Shown: positions 45,370 to 56,615, counted from the first letter of the stretch. The stretch is DNA of 64,000 nt from Ligula intestinalis (GCA_036362985.1 JAYGXS010000004.1:28500362-28564361), one strand, 5' to 3'. Notes: generated by a model from the sequence alone, not told the origin. Numbers and translations are program-made.

Positions 45370-45925
45370 CCTTTATGGCACTGCATCCATCCCACCTTAG
45401 GCGGTGGCCTGATGCTGGCGGTGGGGAAGAGTGTGAGCTCAACCCTCGACGCATTTCTTTCCTCACTGAAAACAGTCTGATGCGCTTGAAACTATCACGG
45501 TGCGCCAAAAGCCGTGGATTGAAGGGTCGCCAACTCGGACACCGCAGTCAGCCCATTGTGTATCTTATTGTGTGGAGTGGCTTACTGCGGTCTGAGAGTC
45601 AGGCTCAATGGCTCCTCGTTGATGTGACCTTTATGGGACTCCCAGGCGGGAGCCTACCTAGCGAGGTGTGCTGTTGGCACGTGTATTTAGTGTTGGTCGC
45701 GCCAGCCACCTGCGCCCTCCCCCATCTCCGGTCTTCTCGACTCTTGTCTCGAAATCGGGTCCAGGTGTGGAGATGGTGAGAGACTGGGGTAGATCCGCCG
45801 CAAGTCTACTTTAACTACAATCCCGCGTGAGTCGCGGTGTTGCTTCAGCTCACTGAGGCTCATGGTGGACATCGTCGAGAGCGACGGTCGAACTGTCGCT
45901 GTGGTCACGCTCACCGAGCTTAGTG
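45370..45925 (-). repeat. R1 family repeat, near full length, with conserved ORF
   Basis: Minus strand: the frame STMSTMSLSELKQHRDSRGI, VVKVDLRRIYPSLSPSPHLD, PISRQESRRPEMGEGAGGWR, DQH, stop. The same peptide recurs at 53.4 kb (VKVDLRRIHTTLSP..) and 63.9 kb (STMSTTSFSKLKQRWDSRGI). The non-coding second half carries the GGCTCAATGGCTCC and CACGGCTTTTGGCGCACCG blocks. I do not recognise the element; LTR or terminal part of a larger retroelement is possible. Confidence 0.6.
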
Positions 45926-45959
45926 CTTGATGTTTAAATATAGCGGCGAATTCGCATGT

Positions 45960-46400
45960 GATTTAGTATGTAGGCCCCAAAAACGAGCCGCGTGGTAGGT
46001 GCGCTGGGCCAACAGGGGGGCCAGGGCATGAAAGGCGATATTCGGGCTGCACTTATTCCGTCGAATATGAAGGGTGGCGGGGCGAGGGCTTGATTAAACG
46101 CATAACTGCGGGCTCAGATACCAGCCATCCACGCCCTTTATGGCTCTCCCCAACTCAGTGGAATCTGATTCTGGCTTAGCAACTACGGCTGTCTGTACCC
46201 GATCCCTTCTCCGGTCTTCATGACGCATGTCCACTATCACGTAAAGCTAATTCACGTGTAGGTTACCACAGTTGCGCCTTCAGTCTACTTTGGGTAGGCG
46301 GGGGACATCGTTGAAATCGACGGTCGGACTGTCGATATGCTAGGCCCATGGGAGATGCCAAGATGACCAGGACCTCCGACGCCTAGCACGAGCCCTGTGT
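45960..46400 (-). repeat. possible diverged R1 relative
   Basis: TTCTCCGGTCTTCATGACGC, then TCAGTCTACTTTGGGTAGGC and GAAATCGACGGTCGGACTGT echo the R1 order on the minus strand. Weak. Confidence 0.3.
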
Positions 46401-46589
46401 GAACAGCACCGATTTAGGGGGGTGGACACCATATATCTTATCTTGTACGCTTAACGATGAATCCCCTTCATGAACTATAAATTCAGCTGCTTCTACCGCA
46501 GATAACCTGAAGGCTGCAGTTCAAACGCACTGCGACTATCAAATACTAACACGACAGTGAGCCTAGTAATCATTCTAGATGATTGCTTA

Positions 46590-46800
46590 GGAAATCCTGC
46601 CTCAGCAATCAGTTTGCTGCCCCCTAATGCTGGACTCCATACCAGCAGTGTAAGTTGGGCGGGTAAAATCGATCCAAGTTTGACTTAATTCACGGCATCA
46701 CACGGCGAGCCTCTTAGCTCAATGGCTGAGCGTTGGCTGCGCAAAAACCTACCCTGCTGTGTGTGTCTTCGATGCCCACCGAGGCCACGGGCTTTGGATC
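46590..46800 (+). repeat. tRNA-like dispersed repeat R3, copy 2
   Basis: Aligns with 1735-1935. The acceptor-like GCCTC and CGAGGC ends, A-box TTAGCTCAATGGCTGAGCG and T-arm-like region are retained. Not a functional tRNA. Confidence 0.55.
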
Positions 46801-46849
46801 AACTGAAATGGCTGAAAGTACATTCGATGAATATGCATGCATTAAATAG

Positions 46850-47300
46850 ACGTCAGCACAGCCAGTAAATGGCCATGAGAGGAGGCCACCGACTCGGTAA
46901 ACTTCCGTCCCACAAAAAGCCGCAAGGCGGAGATGCTACAGGCAGCTGTGTGTGCGTGTGATAAATAACCGGCAACTGGTATTCTGTCCGCAGCACAGTG
47001 TGATACGCGAGCGCAACAGCAGTGCCAACAGCAGCAGCAGCAGCGGTCGTGTGCGCAAGCAGCACAGCATAATGTCGGTGATGGTGGTGGTGGGAACCAG
47101 TGTGTAGAGAGAGAGAGAGACTGATCCGCGCGGCGGCAGCGGCGGTGGGCAAAGCAGGTCAGCAGCAGTCCGCCGCCGCCGCCGCGCCGCAGGAATCCGG
47201 ACGAAGCGCTGCCGGCGCCGGCACCGCTACCGTTGCCGCAGCCACGCCCACGCACGTGAGTGGGCAGGCAAGCAGGAAGGCAGGCGGCGGTGATAGACGA
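46850..47300. other. GC-rich GCC/GCA-repeat region, possible exon or promoter
   Basis: Open frames exist on both strands with Ala or Cys runs. On the plus strand a donor-like CAC/GTGAGT at 47257 follows an Ala-rich frame. I cannot decide between a 5' exon, a CpG-rich promoter and simple repeat. Confidence 0.25.
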
Positions 47301-47379
47301 TGGCGGCAGAGATTAGTAGGCACAATTTTGTTGGGTGTGGCGAAACCGCATAGACGTGTCCGGAGGCGCAACAACTACC

Positions 47380-48310
47380 CTCATAGCACGTGCTCTTGGG
47401 CTGACCAGCAGTAGATCGCAAAACTCATTCTGACCGCAAACGTCAGCAGCAGCAGCAGCTTATGGGATCTTTCTTTGCTGGACTTTGTGCTGCGGGTATT
47501 TCGTTTGGCAATTGCGCAACGACATAGCCTGGGAAATTCAACTACTTTAGGCATCAAGGGGTGGAGTCAATTAGCGACATCCGTCTTCCTACGTATACAA
47601 CCCTGATAGCAATGCGCGCGTTATCGTATTACGCAAACGCGAGCTACATGTGTGCCTGATTGTCATTGGTTGGGATAATTACGTAATCGATAGATAATTA
47701 GCTTATCGATTTTTGTATGCTCTCGCGCGCGGCAGCCACCATTGTGACGTGCCTCAATCTGCTGATAAGACGCAGAAGTGAGCTCTCCTTACTGTGACTG
47801 TAAATCCGGTAAACATGTTGTTTTTTGCTGTTCTCTTCAGAATGTGGAAGACTGAGTGGGCGATCTGTCAGAAGGTGACTACTCGGGCCCATTTCTATTT
47901 GCTCAGCGAGACCGGATAAAAATGTCTGGATGCCCAACTACGCCCACAGCATAGTCGCTACTGTGTGCTCTTGGGCTCAACAATGCAGTTTCTATGGGGA
48001 GGAGGGCATTAGCTGGTCTTGCACTGCCCACAGACAGCAATATAGCACAAGCCTCGCTCTGACCGCAAACGTCAGCAGCAGCTTGTGGGACCCTTTTTGT
48101 GATTCTCTACTGGGCCGCGTGCTGCGGGTGTTTCGTTCGACAATTGCGCAATGATATAGCCTGGGAAAACACTTGAGTCAACTACTTTAAGAGCCACAGG
48201 AGCAATTAGCAACATTCGCCTGCCTAAGTAGTACAAGCTTGGTGACAGAGTGGGCGGCCTGTCTGAAAATGACTACTCGCGTCCCATTTCTATTCACTAA
48301 GCTTTCATAA
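47380..48310 (+). repeat. direct repeat pair
   Basis: 47431-47600 and 48058-48240 share CTGACCGCAAACGTCAGCAG, GTGCTGCGGGT.TTTCGTT, CAATTGCGCAA and ATAGCCTGGGAAA. 47840-47910 and 48240-48300 share the GAGTGGGCG..CTGTC...GACTACTCG region. The unit of about 630 bp is duplicated in tandem; no coding content recognised. Confidence 0.5.
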
Positions 48311-48319
48311 AAACAAAAG

Positions 48320-49765
48320 ACTCATTCACTTTCTCCTTTGGAGCAGGTTATATCAGTCGCAGGAGTCGGCACTTATCCAAAATAATATGGGAGCACCTCC
48401 CGGTATGGCCGAGCAAAGGTGAAGTCAGGAGCGTCAACAGCGCCATCCTTGCCCACAGGGTTGACTTCGGACATTGTGTGAACCCCAACGAAGTCTTTAA
48501 GGTAATCTATAAGGTCCCACCAAACTACCCAAACTCCTGAGGTTAGCGTTTACTAGCAAAAGCAGAAACAACCACTATCTGGTTGAAGAAGCCGGTCTCG
48601 TGCGCGCAAAAGAACCTCCTGCAAGCTCCTAGCTGGGCATGGCCATGGCCATGGTCACATAACTGCCTGCATCATTCTGCGCTTGCTCTGTCCCTTCCAC
48701 CAGCCGAATATTATCAACCCCCAAGCCCCCTTCCCCCTATTCCCATGACCAATTTTCCTGTAATTATGAACATAATTGCCCGCATGTTAACTTGGACCTT
48801 TACCCCTTTCCCGGCTAAATTTAATGGTCCGATGAGAAGTTATCGAGGGCCTACGTATGCTCGCCAACTACTCTTCAGATACGAGATTACTTAGCCTTCA
48901 AACAGGCGGAGCACAAATGCAGATATAGATATGCAGTACACTTTTGAGCTAGGAATTCAGCCAGATTCCTTAAAACTAATAAACAACACTAAACCTGTTG
49001 CAAACGTCAGGCATCTTTTGATCCCAGTCAGATACATGTGCCAAAACATATAAAATACATTCGCTGCGGTGTCCCGGTCAAGCCAACGTTTTTCTCCCGC
49101 CTTTTACCGAATGAGATTATTTTCAGCTACTTCCACGATAGATTCATATGGTTTTTAATTGAATTTCTGCATTGTTAACTATTACAGTTCTGTAATATAT
49201 GATGAGAATCCGGTTTCTCGTTCAACCATCAGTAGAACGTGTACGCTACTTTTTTTAGCAGAAACGGCAATATTAATTGGAGATAATATCAATTATGTCA
49301 CTTTTTGAGAAAAAACAAAATCGTTTCCTTCCTTCTTGCAGCAAATACCATGAGACACTGAAATTAGAAAATTTAGCTATTCATTTTCAGCATGACTCTC
49401 GGAATAAACATTTATGGAACCATTTCGTGTATTTTTAACTTTGTTATATAACAACTCACTTATAATTACTTGAAATTACAATTCTAATCATTAGTTGGAT
49501 CGATAAGTCATCAATTAACAATGAATGACATGGAATTATTACTTTGAATTTAGCATTAAAATGCTCAATCAAACTGTTTTTGCCATAACAAATGATAAAA
49601 TACATTTTTTCATCAGAAATATACAATTTCAATGTCCACTGTTGTGTCAGACAAACCCAATATCGGCAGAAATATCCAAAATAGCGTAGTAGTGAATGGT
49701 CCATAATTTTCCCAAATTCTTTGTTATTATTCCGTAAATATTCCCATGGTTAATCTTGAAAGTCA
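48320..49765. other. no gene recognised
   Basis: Non-coding, AT-rich toward the right. Confidence 0.4.
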
Positions 49766-49770
49766 GTTTA

Positions 49771-50028
49771 CGGTAAACAATTGTTTTCAGCAACTCGTCA
49801 TCAGGCCAAATACTTGCAAGGGAAATGAACGCTGTATAGAGCAAGTAAAGTCTGAATATGTAGAAAATCAATAACTGTCTAACGTGGGCGCTGATTGGCC
49901 ACTGCGGACTATGTCAGTTTGCGCATGAAGGCCATATCAGCGTATTGGTTGTTATGTACAGCGTTCATTTCCTTTGCAAATGTTTGGCCTGATGACGAGT
50001 TGCTGAAAACAATTGTTTGCCATAAAAT
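49771..50028. repeat. inverted repeat with hammerhead-like core in both arms
   Basis: Arms 49771-49838 and 49956-50028 are nearly identical in inverted orientation, around a spacer of about 118 bp. Each arm reads TGGC, CTGATGA, CGAGTTGCT, GAAA, then the palindrome-forming ACAATTGTT and T. In the right arm (49985-50022) the sequence continues GCCA, which pairs with TGGC as stem I. In the left arm it reads ACCG. Stem II is weak (AG/CT only). Confidence 0.55.
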
Positions 50029-50029
50029 G

Positions 50030-51410
50030 TTCTTTTATCATTTAAAAACTTTAAATTGACGCAGGATGAATCCTTCAATTGCAAGTCCAAGAAGGATCGA
50101 CACGCTACATTAAAGTTAAGTTCAGGCAGGCGTTTCGGGTCAGGCTAACTCGGCAGCAGACACGACAAACACACAATCACCTGCCAGACAGAAAATCAGC
50201 TGATAAAAAAAACCGACGGATGACCACAAAATACAACAGACTGTGACCGCTTTAGACTTATTCAAGCTTGCTGAGGACAGAGTTCTAGCCCAACCAGTAT
50301 GTCCCACTGAATATTAAAATTAAGTACCCAGGCACACAGAGCACAAGTGCCTCACTAGAAGGATTGAAATGATGGACAAGCAGTGCTAGGAGACAAACGC
50401 CCTACACTCCGGTAGCCATCAGGCAAACCCTTGCTACGCAGATTGACTACACTGGAGTGGATCGATACACCAAGCAGACTAAAATTTTTAGAGGAAACTT
50501 GTTTCCCACGCAGGCGGCAATGACGGAAAAAAGGCAGACTGTCTACTTTGTCATCTGCGAGTCAGCAAACAGTTGGGGGAAAACAAACTGGTGGGGAATG
50601 GCTGACCAAGTGGAGCATGCCTCAGTCTCCAAGCTTCTACCGAAAAAGCTGGCCACGGACCGATCGTTATCACGGGAAGAAACAACACGGGTAGGTTTAC
50701 TATTTTGTTAAGGTTTTCTGATCAGAAAACCCTCACAGGCAGTTGTATAGCGCGAAAGGCAATCAGTGTTCGATAGGCTTTATTGACATTTCCACCATGG
50801 CTTTCGTCACCAGCTGGATTTCGTGAGAAACTAACTTGCAATTTACTGCGGCCTAAAACAGGGATAAGTCAGCAAACGCTAATTCCAGACAATGGTGGGC
50901 ACTACTATAGCGTGAGTCCTACCATCGGTAGTCAAATATGGCGTGATTATTACCCTTGGTGCTCTACTGTTGCGTGATTCCAACCCAAATAGGTACTGGT
51001 AAATAAAATCTGAATCAGATTTAAGATATGCCGTCTGCATTGTCAACATAAAAGCTGAATCAAATAGCAATCATTAAGCCTCCTTAATACCGCGTAGGAT
51101 TGCTACTAAGTGGTTTTCATCCCCCTTTGAAGCATACCAGCAGTATTCATCCGAGTGTGGCTGAAGTACATACCGTAGAACTCCAGGATTTTTCTTCAAG
51201 ATAGTGATCTTGTTATCCAGAAAAAGTTTCTTAATTTGCTGGGTGTACGCACCTATATTCCTACAAAGGAAATTGACCTGGTGATTGACGGTTTTGTGAT
51301 CGTATCCAGCCTGACGATAAGCTGGCCATCCCTCAGAAGATGTTGGTGGATCTGCTTCTAATAGGCATTAAGTCAATCAGGGATAAATGTTACTGCATCT
51401 CACTTATGTC
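50030..51410. other. no gene recognised
   Basis: Short ORFs only. Confidence 0.4.
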
Positions 51411-52020
51411 TGTACAGTAGTCGCCAAAAACCGTGCAACTTTCATGATGAAATTAGATTCGGTACTTTATCAGATATTTGGTAACACCATTTTGATTCAT
51501 TGAGTTTATTTAATTCTGCAAAATATTTTTGTTAGGAAAATCACCACTTTTGTTAGGTTCATTAAGAAAAAATGACTAGTAGTTTTGGCGAAATTGGGAG
51601 TAGTCTCGTATCGAAGGAATTTCCTCTGCTATTACGAAAGACAGAACCAAACTACTCATTACCGTTGATTGTACTACGGAGGAACTCCAAAACAAGCAAA
51701 ATAGGTATGCAGCAAAAGTGTTCAGATTCAAGTAAAGCCAAGATGAAATAATCGCATATTTTGCAAAAACATTTAGGATTTGTATTTTAAAAATGATGTT
51801 TAGCTAGCCTGTTCAGTTTTTTCACACGAAATGCAGTAATAAAAAAGTCCATTGTATTTTTTAAAAACGGCGCTAGCCTTTGCGCTGGCCTTCCGCGAAT
51901 ATAATGTACAGAAGGCCTTATTGAATGTAAGCCATGCACGTACATATAAGTTCCGTTTATGCGTTATTTAGAAACAGAACAGACAGAAGCATAATAAGTA
52001 TTTTTAAAACGGCCAAATAA

Positions 52021-52460
52021 ATGGCCGTTCCGGTCTCCCTTTGCTTTGTCGGATCCACTTCTTCATCATATCACCTCTGTCACTATGTGATGGTCTTGAG
52101 TGTTTGCGTTGCGAGCTCCTTGACAAAGAGGAACTTAATTGTTCCTTGACTAGATCGGTTGAAACACCTACATTAATTCATCATATTCCCGATCACAACC
52201 GACAAAGCAGGGAACCCGTGGACTGGAGGCAGTGACTTGAACACAATTTCCGAAGGTCCCGGGTTTAAATCTCGGGGGTGCCAACCCTCGAGATTGGGTA
52301 TGACGGGCTGATGACAGCTAATAAGCCAGAAATGGCCATTCCGGTCTCCCTTTGCTGTGTCGGATCCACTTCTTCATCATATCACCTTTGTCACTACGTG
52401 ACGGACTTGAGGGTTTGCGTTGCGAGCTCCTTGACAAGGCCGATTCCGGCCAAGTGGCGA
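52021..52460 (+). repeat. S-HHR SINE, two units in tandem
   Basis: The first unit is only the 3' half (52021-52140: GGTCTCCCTTTGCTTTGTCG, GATCCACTTCTTCATCATAT). The second has a B-box-like GGTTTAAATCTCGGGG, the ribozyme-like motif and the same 3' part (52341-52440). The repeated order suggests a multimeric transcript or an in-place duplication. Confidence 0.6.
52302..52346 (+). ncRNA. S-HHR SINE hammerhead-like motif
   Basis: GACGGG, CTGATGA, stem II AGCT-AATA-AGCC, GAAA, TGGCCAT, T, CCGGTC. Stem I has one mismatch and stem II one A-C mismatch. Stem III is the ATGGCCAT palindrome. Confidence 0.55.
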
Positions 52461-52592
52461 GGTGCTGATGAACTGCGGTTCGATGAAGAGCTTATGACCC
52501 ATCTGATAGACACCAGTGGTGGACCAACTGCGCCGTCTGTGAGTGCGTTTGTTTGTGTTGTCCGACCAGCTGGTGTTAAGGGTTATGCTTTT

Positions 52593-52627
52593 CTGATGAA
52601 GGCTTATAAGCCCGAAACAGTTCTGTA
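52593..52627 (+). ncRNA. hammerhead-like core without a visible stem I
   Basis: CTGATGA, perfect palindromic stem II GGCTTATAAGCC, GAAA, stem III ACAG-TT-CTGT and A as cleavage nucleotide. The flanks do not pair, so the motif may be a relic or coincidental. Confidence 0.3.
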
Positions 52628-53159
52628 TCAAGTTACCCCAAAATGCTATCATACCCCCCTTACTAATATATATATATATATAGATCTTATGTTAAAGGTT
52701 TTGATGTAAACGTCGAACAGAAGCGCAATTTATCAATGAAGACATTGAAAACGAAGAAAATGATGCAAGACTCTATTCGACGATATTCAATAAATAGCTA
52801 TCCACTAATGGTAATCTGCACAAAAAAATTGACTACAGAAAAGTTCCTTTTATGTAAAGTAAGTGGTTACGTAAGCTTTTAAGATAAATGAAATATTTAA
52901 ATTTATTGTTCGAAATTATAGCTATTTTTTACGTCTCCAAAATATAGGGGATTATCGGGAAAACTTAATTTTTTCATAACAAAGACTTAGTACTTTTTAT
53001 AGTTCCTTTAAATTTTAATATGCCCAATGCTGTTCATTATTATTTCCAAGTTTTCCTAAGTGCATTCACACTGGTATTCGAGTAATGATAAAACTTTTAC
53101 AAAGTTATGAAAGTTGCACGGTTTTTTGGCGAATACTGTAAAAGTACCTAACATCGTGG

Positions 53160-53340
53160 TGTGTAGCGGCATACTTAGGGGGCTCCGGCTACGCCAGCCA
53201 CCTGCGCTCTTTTCCGCATCCGGTCTTTTCGACTAAGTAATGACACCGGATCTGAGCATGATCTTATTCACGCACGGACCACCACACTTGCCTTCAGCTT
53301 GCTGTGAGGCCCGCGGTGGACAGCGTCTGAACCGACGATC
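53160..53340 (-). repeat. R1 family repeat, inverted partner
   Basis: GCCAGCCACCTGCGCTC and CCGGTCTTTTCGAC are the reverse of R1 blocks present in the adjacent forward copy, giving a fold-back arrangement around 53330-53370. Confidence 0.5.
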
Positions 53341-53800
53341 GAACTATCAACCTAACACCGACAGTTCGATCATCGCTCCCGCTATGCGGGGACTACAGCT
53401 AAATTCTAGTGAAAGTAGACTTGAGGCGGATCCACACCACTCTTTCACCACTTCCAAATCTGAACCCGATGTCAAAACAGAAGTCGAGAAGACCGGAGAT
53501 GTGGGAGGGCGCAGGCGGCTGGCGCGACCAACACTCTACACGTGTACCAACAGCACACCTAACCAGGTAGGCTCGCACGTGGGAGGGCCACAAAGGTCAC
53601 ATTAAGAAGGAGGCACCGCAGCCCGACTTTCAGTCTGCCAGTCAGCCATTCCGCACAACAAGACTCACACTGGATTGACTGCAGTGTCCAGGTTATTTTT
53701 GTCATTTGGCAACCCTCCAAGCCACGACTTTTAGCGCACCGTTATAGGTTCAAGCGCGTCAGATTGTTTTCAGTGAGGAAAGAAATGCGCTGAGGGTCGA
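53340..53800 (+). repeat. R1 family repeat, forward copy with conserved ORF
   Basis: The frame VKVDLRRIHTTLSPLPNLNP, MSKQKSRRPEMWEGAGGWRD, QHSTRVPTAHLTR ends in a stop. The 3' blocks (GCCACGACTTTTAGCGCACC, GAAAGAAATGCGCTGAGGGT) follow. Confidence 0.6.
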
Positions 53801-53809
53801 CCTCACTAT

Positions 53810-54695
53810 CGCCCCCATCGGCAGCAACAGGCTACCACCTAGGTGATCGCTCGGCTGGGGTTGGATGCAACCTAACACAAGTACCCTGACACATTCCAAA
53901 GACCCATGGACCATCAATTTGCAAGCCATGGGATTCCGATAATTCTGTACCAGATCGCCACCGTTCTCCTCGGCAGGTGCATGCCTATCTAAAATCTAGG
54001 CCAGGATTGTCCGTACGGCGCACCCTGCAAACCTGGCCTCGGCGATTTGAATTAGGTTTCCCGATGTTCCATTCGGCTCTCCTCTCCTAGCACGACAAAG
54101 ACAATCACAGAGAACATAGTCCCTCGGCAGTAAATGAAGCAGTCAACGGCAGCAGTTGCGGATCTACTATAAAGTCATGACACTTTAGCCAGTGACACCC
54201 TGTTGCGTAGTCAGTAAACTAGGTCTAAAATTTTCACAGAACAGAGTCTTCCCTTCAAAAATAAATAAAAATGGAAAAATGCACTCCCCTTTCTAACTGA
54301 TCGAACACACTGATTAGCCTTTTTTGCACATTTATACAATGACCCATGGCATTCGCGGCAAGATTTTTCGTGTTCTACCAAGAAACCGTGTCGGAGGACG
54401 CTACTTCTTTGCCGTGCGCCAATTCGGTATACAAAACACTAGAAATAGCGTTTTGAAGAGAATGCTAGGGTAGGAGCAAGGAAAATAAAGGTAGGGATCA
54501 GACTGTAGTAGCATTCGATTCTGAATGATGTTCGCGGTCGAAATTGACGACACGCAGAAACACGATTGTGCTGAAAATCCACCATCATCACCTAACGGTC
54601 TGAGTTTAGATTTCCGGTAATCTGGACCTGAGAGGTTGGAGTATAGCTAGCAGTCGAGAGCAATAAAGTCAGAAACTGTCTTCTGTTTCTGCCAG
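53810..54695. other. no gene recognised
   Basis: Non-coding, presumably intron downstream of exon E1. Confidence 0.4.
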
Positions 54696-54764
54696 TCTTC
54701 TATTTTTTTGGGTAGATCACCGCGTAACCCCCCCCCCCCCGCGGAAGGACAGGGCAAAACTTAC

Positions 54765-55245
54765 CACGAGGACTGGAGTCGTACGCCTTGTGATGTTCTG
54801 TATCACAGTAGATACCGGCTGCGAGGCTGGCCCTTCGAGTGCCCGATCGTCGCGTGGAGGTCTGCAGATTCTTACTATCACAGGGTTCGTTGTAGATTGA
54901 ATTTGGTTCCAGTGCTGTGGGGGAGGTGGGGCTACCGCTGTCTCCGTTGTTCAGGTCTTGCGGAGGATTGGAGCGCGAATGCAGCGGCGCCATAGAGGTG
55001 GAGTGGTGACGAGTTTCACGCGGTCCCACAGTGGCCCGACATAGGCTGAGGAAGGGCACAGAGTGGAGCCCGTGCTTTATGGCGCCGCCACCGCCAGCCA
55101 ACTCTACAGACTTGCCTGCCGGTGTGATAGCGCACAGGACTGAACTGTTGCTGACGACACCAGTCGCTGTGTAGGCCAACAGAAGGGACTGACACTTCTG
55201 ACTCTGCATTCCGATCGAGTCTTGATACTCCTCCTCCAGTATAGT
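54765..55245 (-). CDS. coding exon E1 of the minus-strand gene
   Basis: On the minus strand an excellent acceptor (CTTTTCTGCCCCCCCCCTC TGCAG, ending 55246) and donor (GTG/GTAAGT at 54764) enclose 481 nt open throughout. The product reads TILEEEYQDSIGMQSQKC, SLLLAYTATGVVSNSSVLCA, ITPAGKSVELAGGGGAIKHG, then a Ser/Pro-rich part with ALEPNSIYNEPCDSKN and ASLAAGIYCDTEHH. Tyrosines in EEEYQDS, SIYNEP and IYCDTE look like possible SH2-docking sites. It leaves with one nucleotide of a codon, matching the two-nucleotide entry of E2. It is not the first exon, because it starts with an acceptor. Family not recognised. Confidence 0.65.
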
Positions 55246-55319
55246 CTGCAGAGGGGGGGGGCAGAAAAGAGAAAGAGGTATGCTTTATTTTGAAGGCAAA
55301 TATTCAAAATTTTAAGAAA

Positions 55320-55740
55320 AAACTGGCTCCATTCACGAAGAGCAAGGAATAAGATTGAGGTAAAAGGTTATAGAATACCCAAAGTTTAAATGTTTGCATT
55401 ATATCCACATTTATTATGAAGACAGGTCGGCTTTAAACTTCTCGATTTCCGTTTCTTCACAAATGAAGTAGCGTGTTAGGAATGGGAGTATAGAGTGCTG
55501 ATATGCCGATATACGGCAAGACATATGACGGAAGCTTCTGTGCATAGTACGGAAAGACTTCGCAACCATTAGTTCAGAATAAAAAGGGTGAGCGACCATA
55601 CTAAGTATGCAATCGGCAAATTGTTTGACCGTTTTAAAATGTCGCTGTATTATAACATCAGCTAAAAATACATAGGAAAAACCGGCAGCTGAAGAGAGTA
55701 TTTGGAAGATACGTTTGAAAATGATCGGGTTTTTCAAGTA
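55320..55740 (-). repeat. R2 family repeat, 3' part with ORF
   Basis: The minus-strand frame FLADVIIQRHFKTVKQFADC, ILSMVAHPFYSELMVAKSFR, ..PFLTRYFICEETEIEKFKAD, LSS, stop parallels 24830-25090. Unassigned protein. Confidence 0.5.
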
Positions 55741-55940
55741 AGGCCGGAAAAATAACTGGAGAGCAGTAAAAAATGAGGGAGAGAATGCAGGCGTCTATAA
55801 ATAGCCAGATTAGGGTACGTGGTGTGCGCTATGAACGCAAACGGTGGATATACTATAAAAATTTACGGTAACTCGAAATTTCCGGAAAGAAATTTCGTGG
55901 CTAGAACGTCAATGGATTCAGGACTGGGAGAGGGTCGCAA

Positions 55941-56240
55941 TCAAAAAACGCACCGGACTGACTTATGGTCAAGTAGAAAGCCATTTCCTGACGCCCATAC
56001 TGAGACGTGGTCCAGATCATCTTTCAGAACTTGGAGCTGTGCCTGTCTTTTGAGAGGATGGCTAATAACCAAACCACCAGTATATTTAACGTACAAACAT
56101 TCATTTGGCGATCGTAGGTTTTCAGTGTGGAGGGAGAAGAGGTGAGTCAAGGGTCTACAGACGCAGATCAGAATTTGATCGGGATATTTTGGCCGAAGTC
56201 CATCATCCACTATACGATAACTGCATAATATGCACAAGCT
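55941..56240 (-). pseudogene. LINE reverse-transcriptase fragment
   Basis: Minus frame: LRSPNECLYVKYTGGLVISH, then LQVLKDDLDHVSVWASGNGF. The layout is that of the LINE RT catalytic strand followed by the helix LQxDLDxVxxW. The catalytic Asp-Asp of F/YADD is replaced by TGG, so it is inactive. Confidence 0.6.
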
Positions 56241-56299
56241 GCCAAAAGGCAGTCAGTAGTATAATTTTCATAATTATTTACTATGCTGGCAGCACAGAT

Positions 56300-56615
56300 A
56301 CTAGCTAAAAGCTGCATGGCACAGCTGCGAGGGGGTCGGCCCATCGGGGGGGGGGGGGGTAGGGGGCCCTGAGCATTCCCCGTGTGCTTTCTGGTACATA
56401 CTCCAGTTAATGAGTGTCATCGAGCAATATGCTGTGAAATTCTTACTGTCTTTTCAAAGGTGAGGCGACTGAAATCAACCATATCAACGAGATCACTGTG
56501 ATAGTTAGGATGGCTTACAGAATATAGTGTATCAGAGTGGTAAATCTCAGACGAGGTATCTTCAAGAACGTTCGAAAATTTCTAAACAAACGCTTATGCA
56601 CCAGATTTTCAGTTT
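56300..56615. other. no gene; poly-G run
   Basis: A 14-nt G run lies at about 56346-56360. Confidence 0.5.

Larger units (their letters stand above)
51415..53138. mobile_element. Tc1/mariner-pogo-type element, 1.7 kb, no transposase
   Basis: The left end CAGTAGTCGCCAAAAACCGT GCAACTTTCAT is matched by the inverted right end (CAGTATTCGCCAAAAAACCGT GCAACTTTCAT), flanked by TA on both sides (51413-51414 and 53139-53140). No transposase frame is visible. The centre (about 52020-52660) consists of S-HHR SINE sequence, so the element was a non-autonomous carrier that later received SINEs. Confidence 0.7.

Noticed and set aside
45258..45779. 173-codon plus-strand ORF
   Set aside because: It lies antisense to the R1 repeat and its conserved minus-strand peptide.
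46842..47255. 137-codon minus ORF with Gly, Pro and Cys runs as a gene
   Set aside because: It arises from GCC/GCA/GGT repeats that are open in several frames on both strands.
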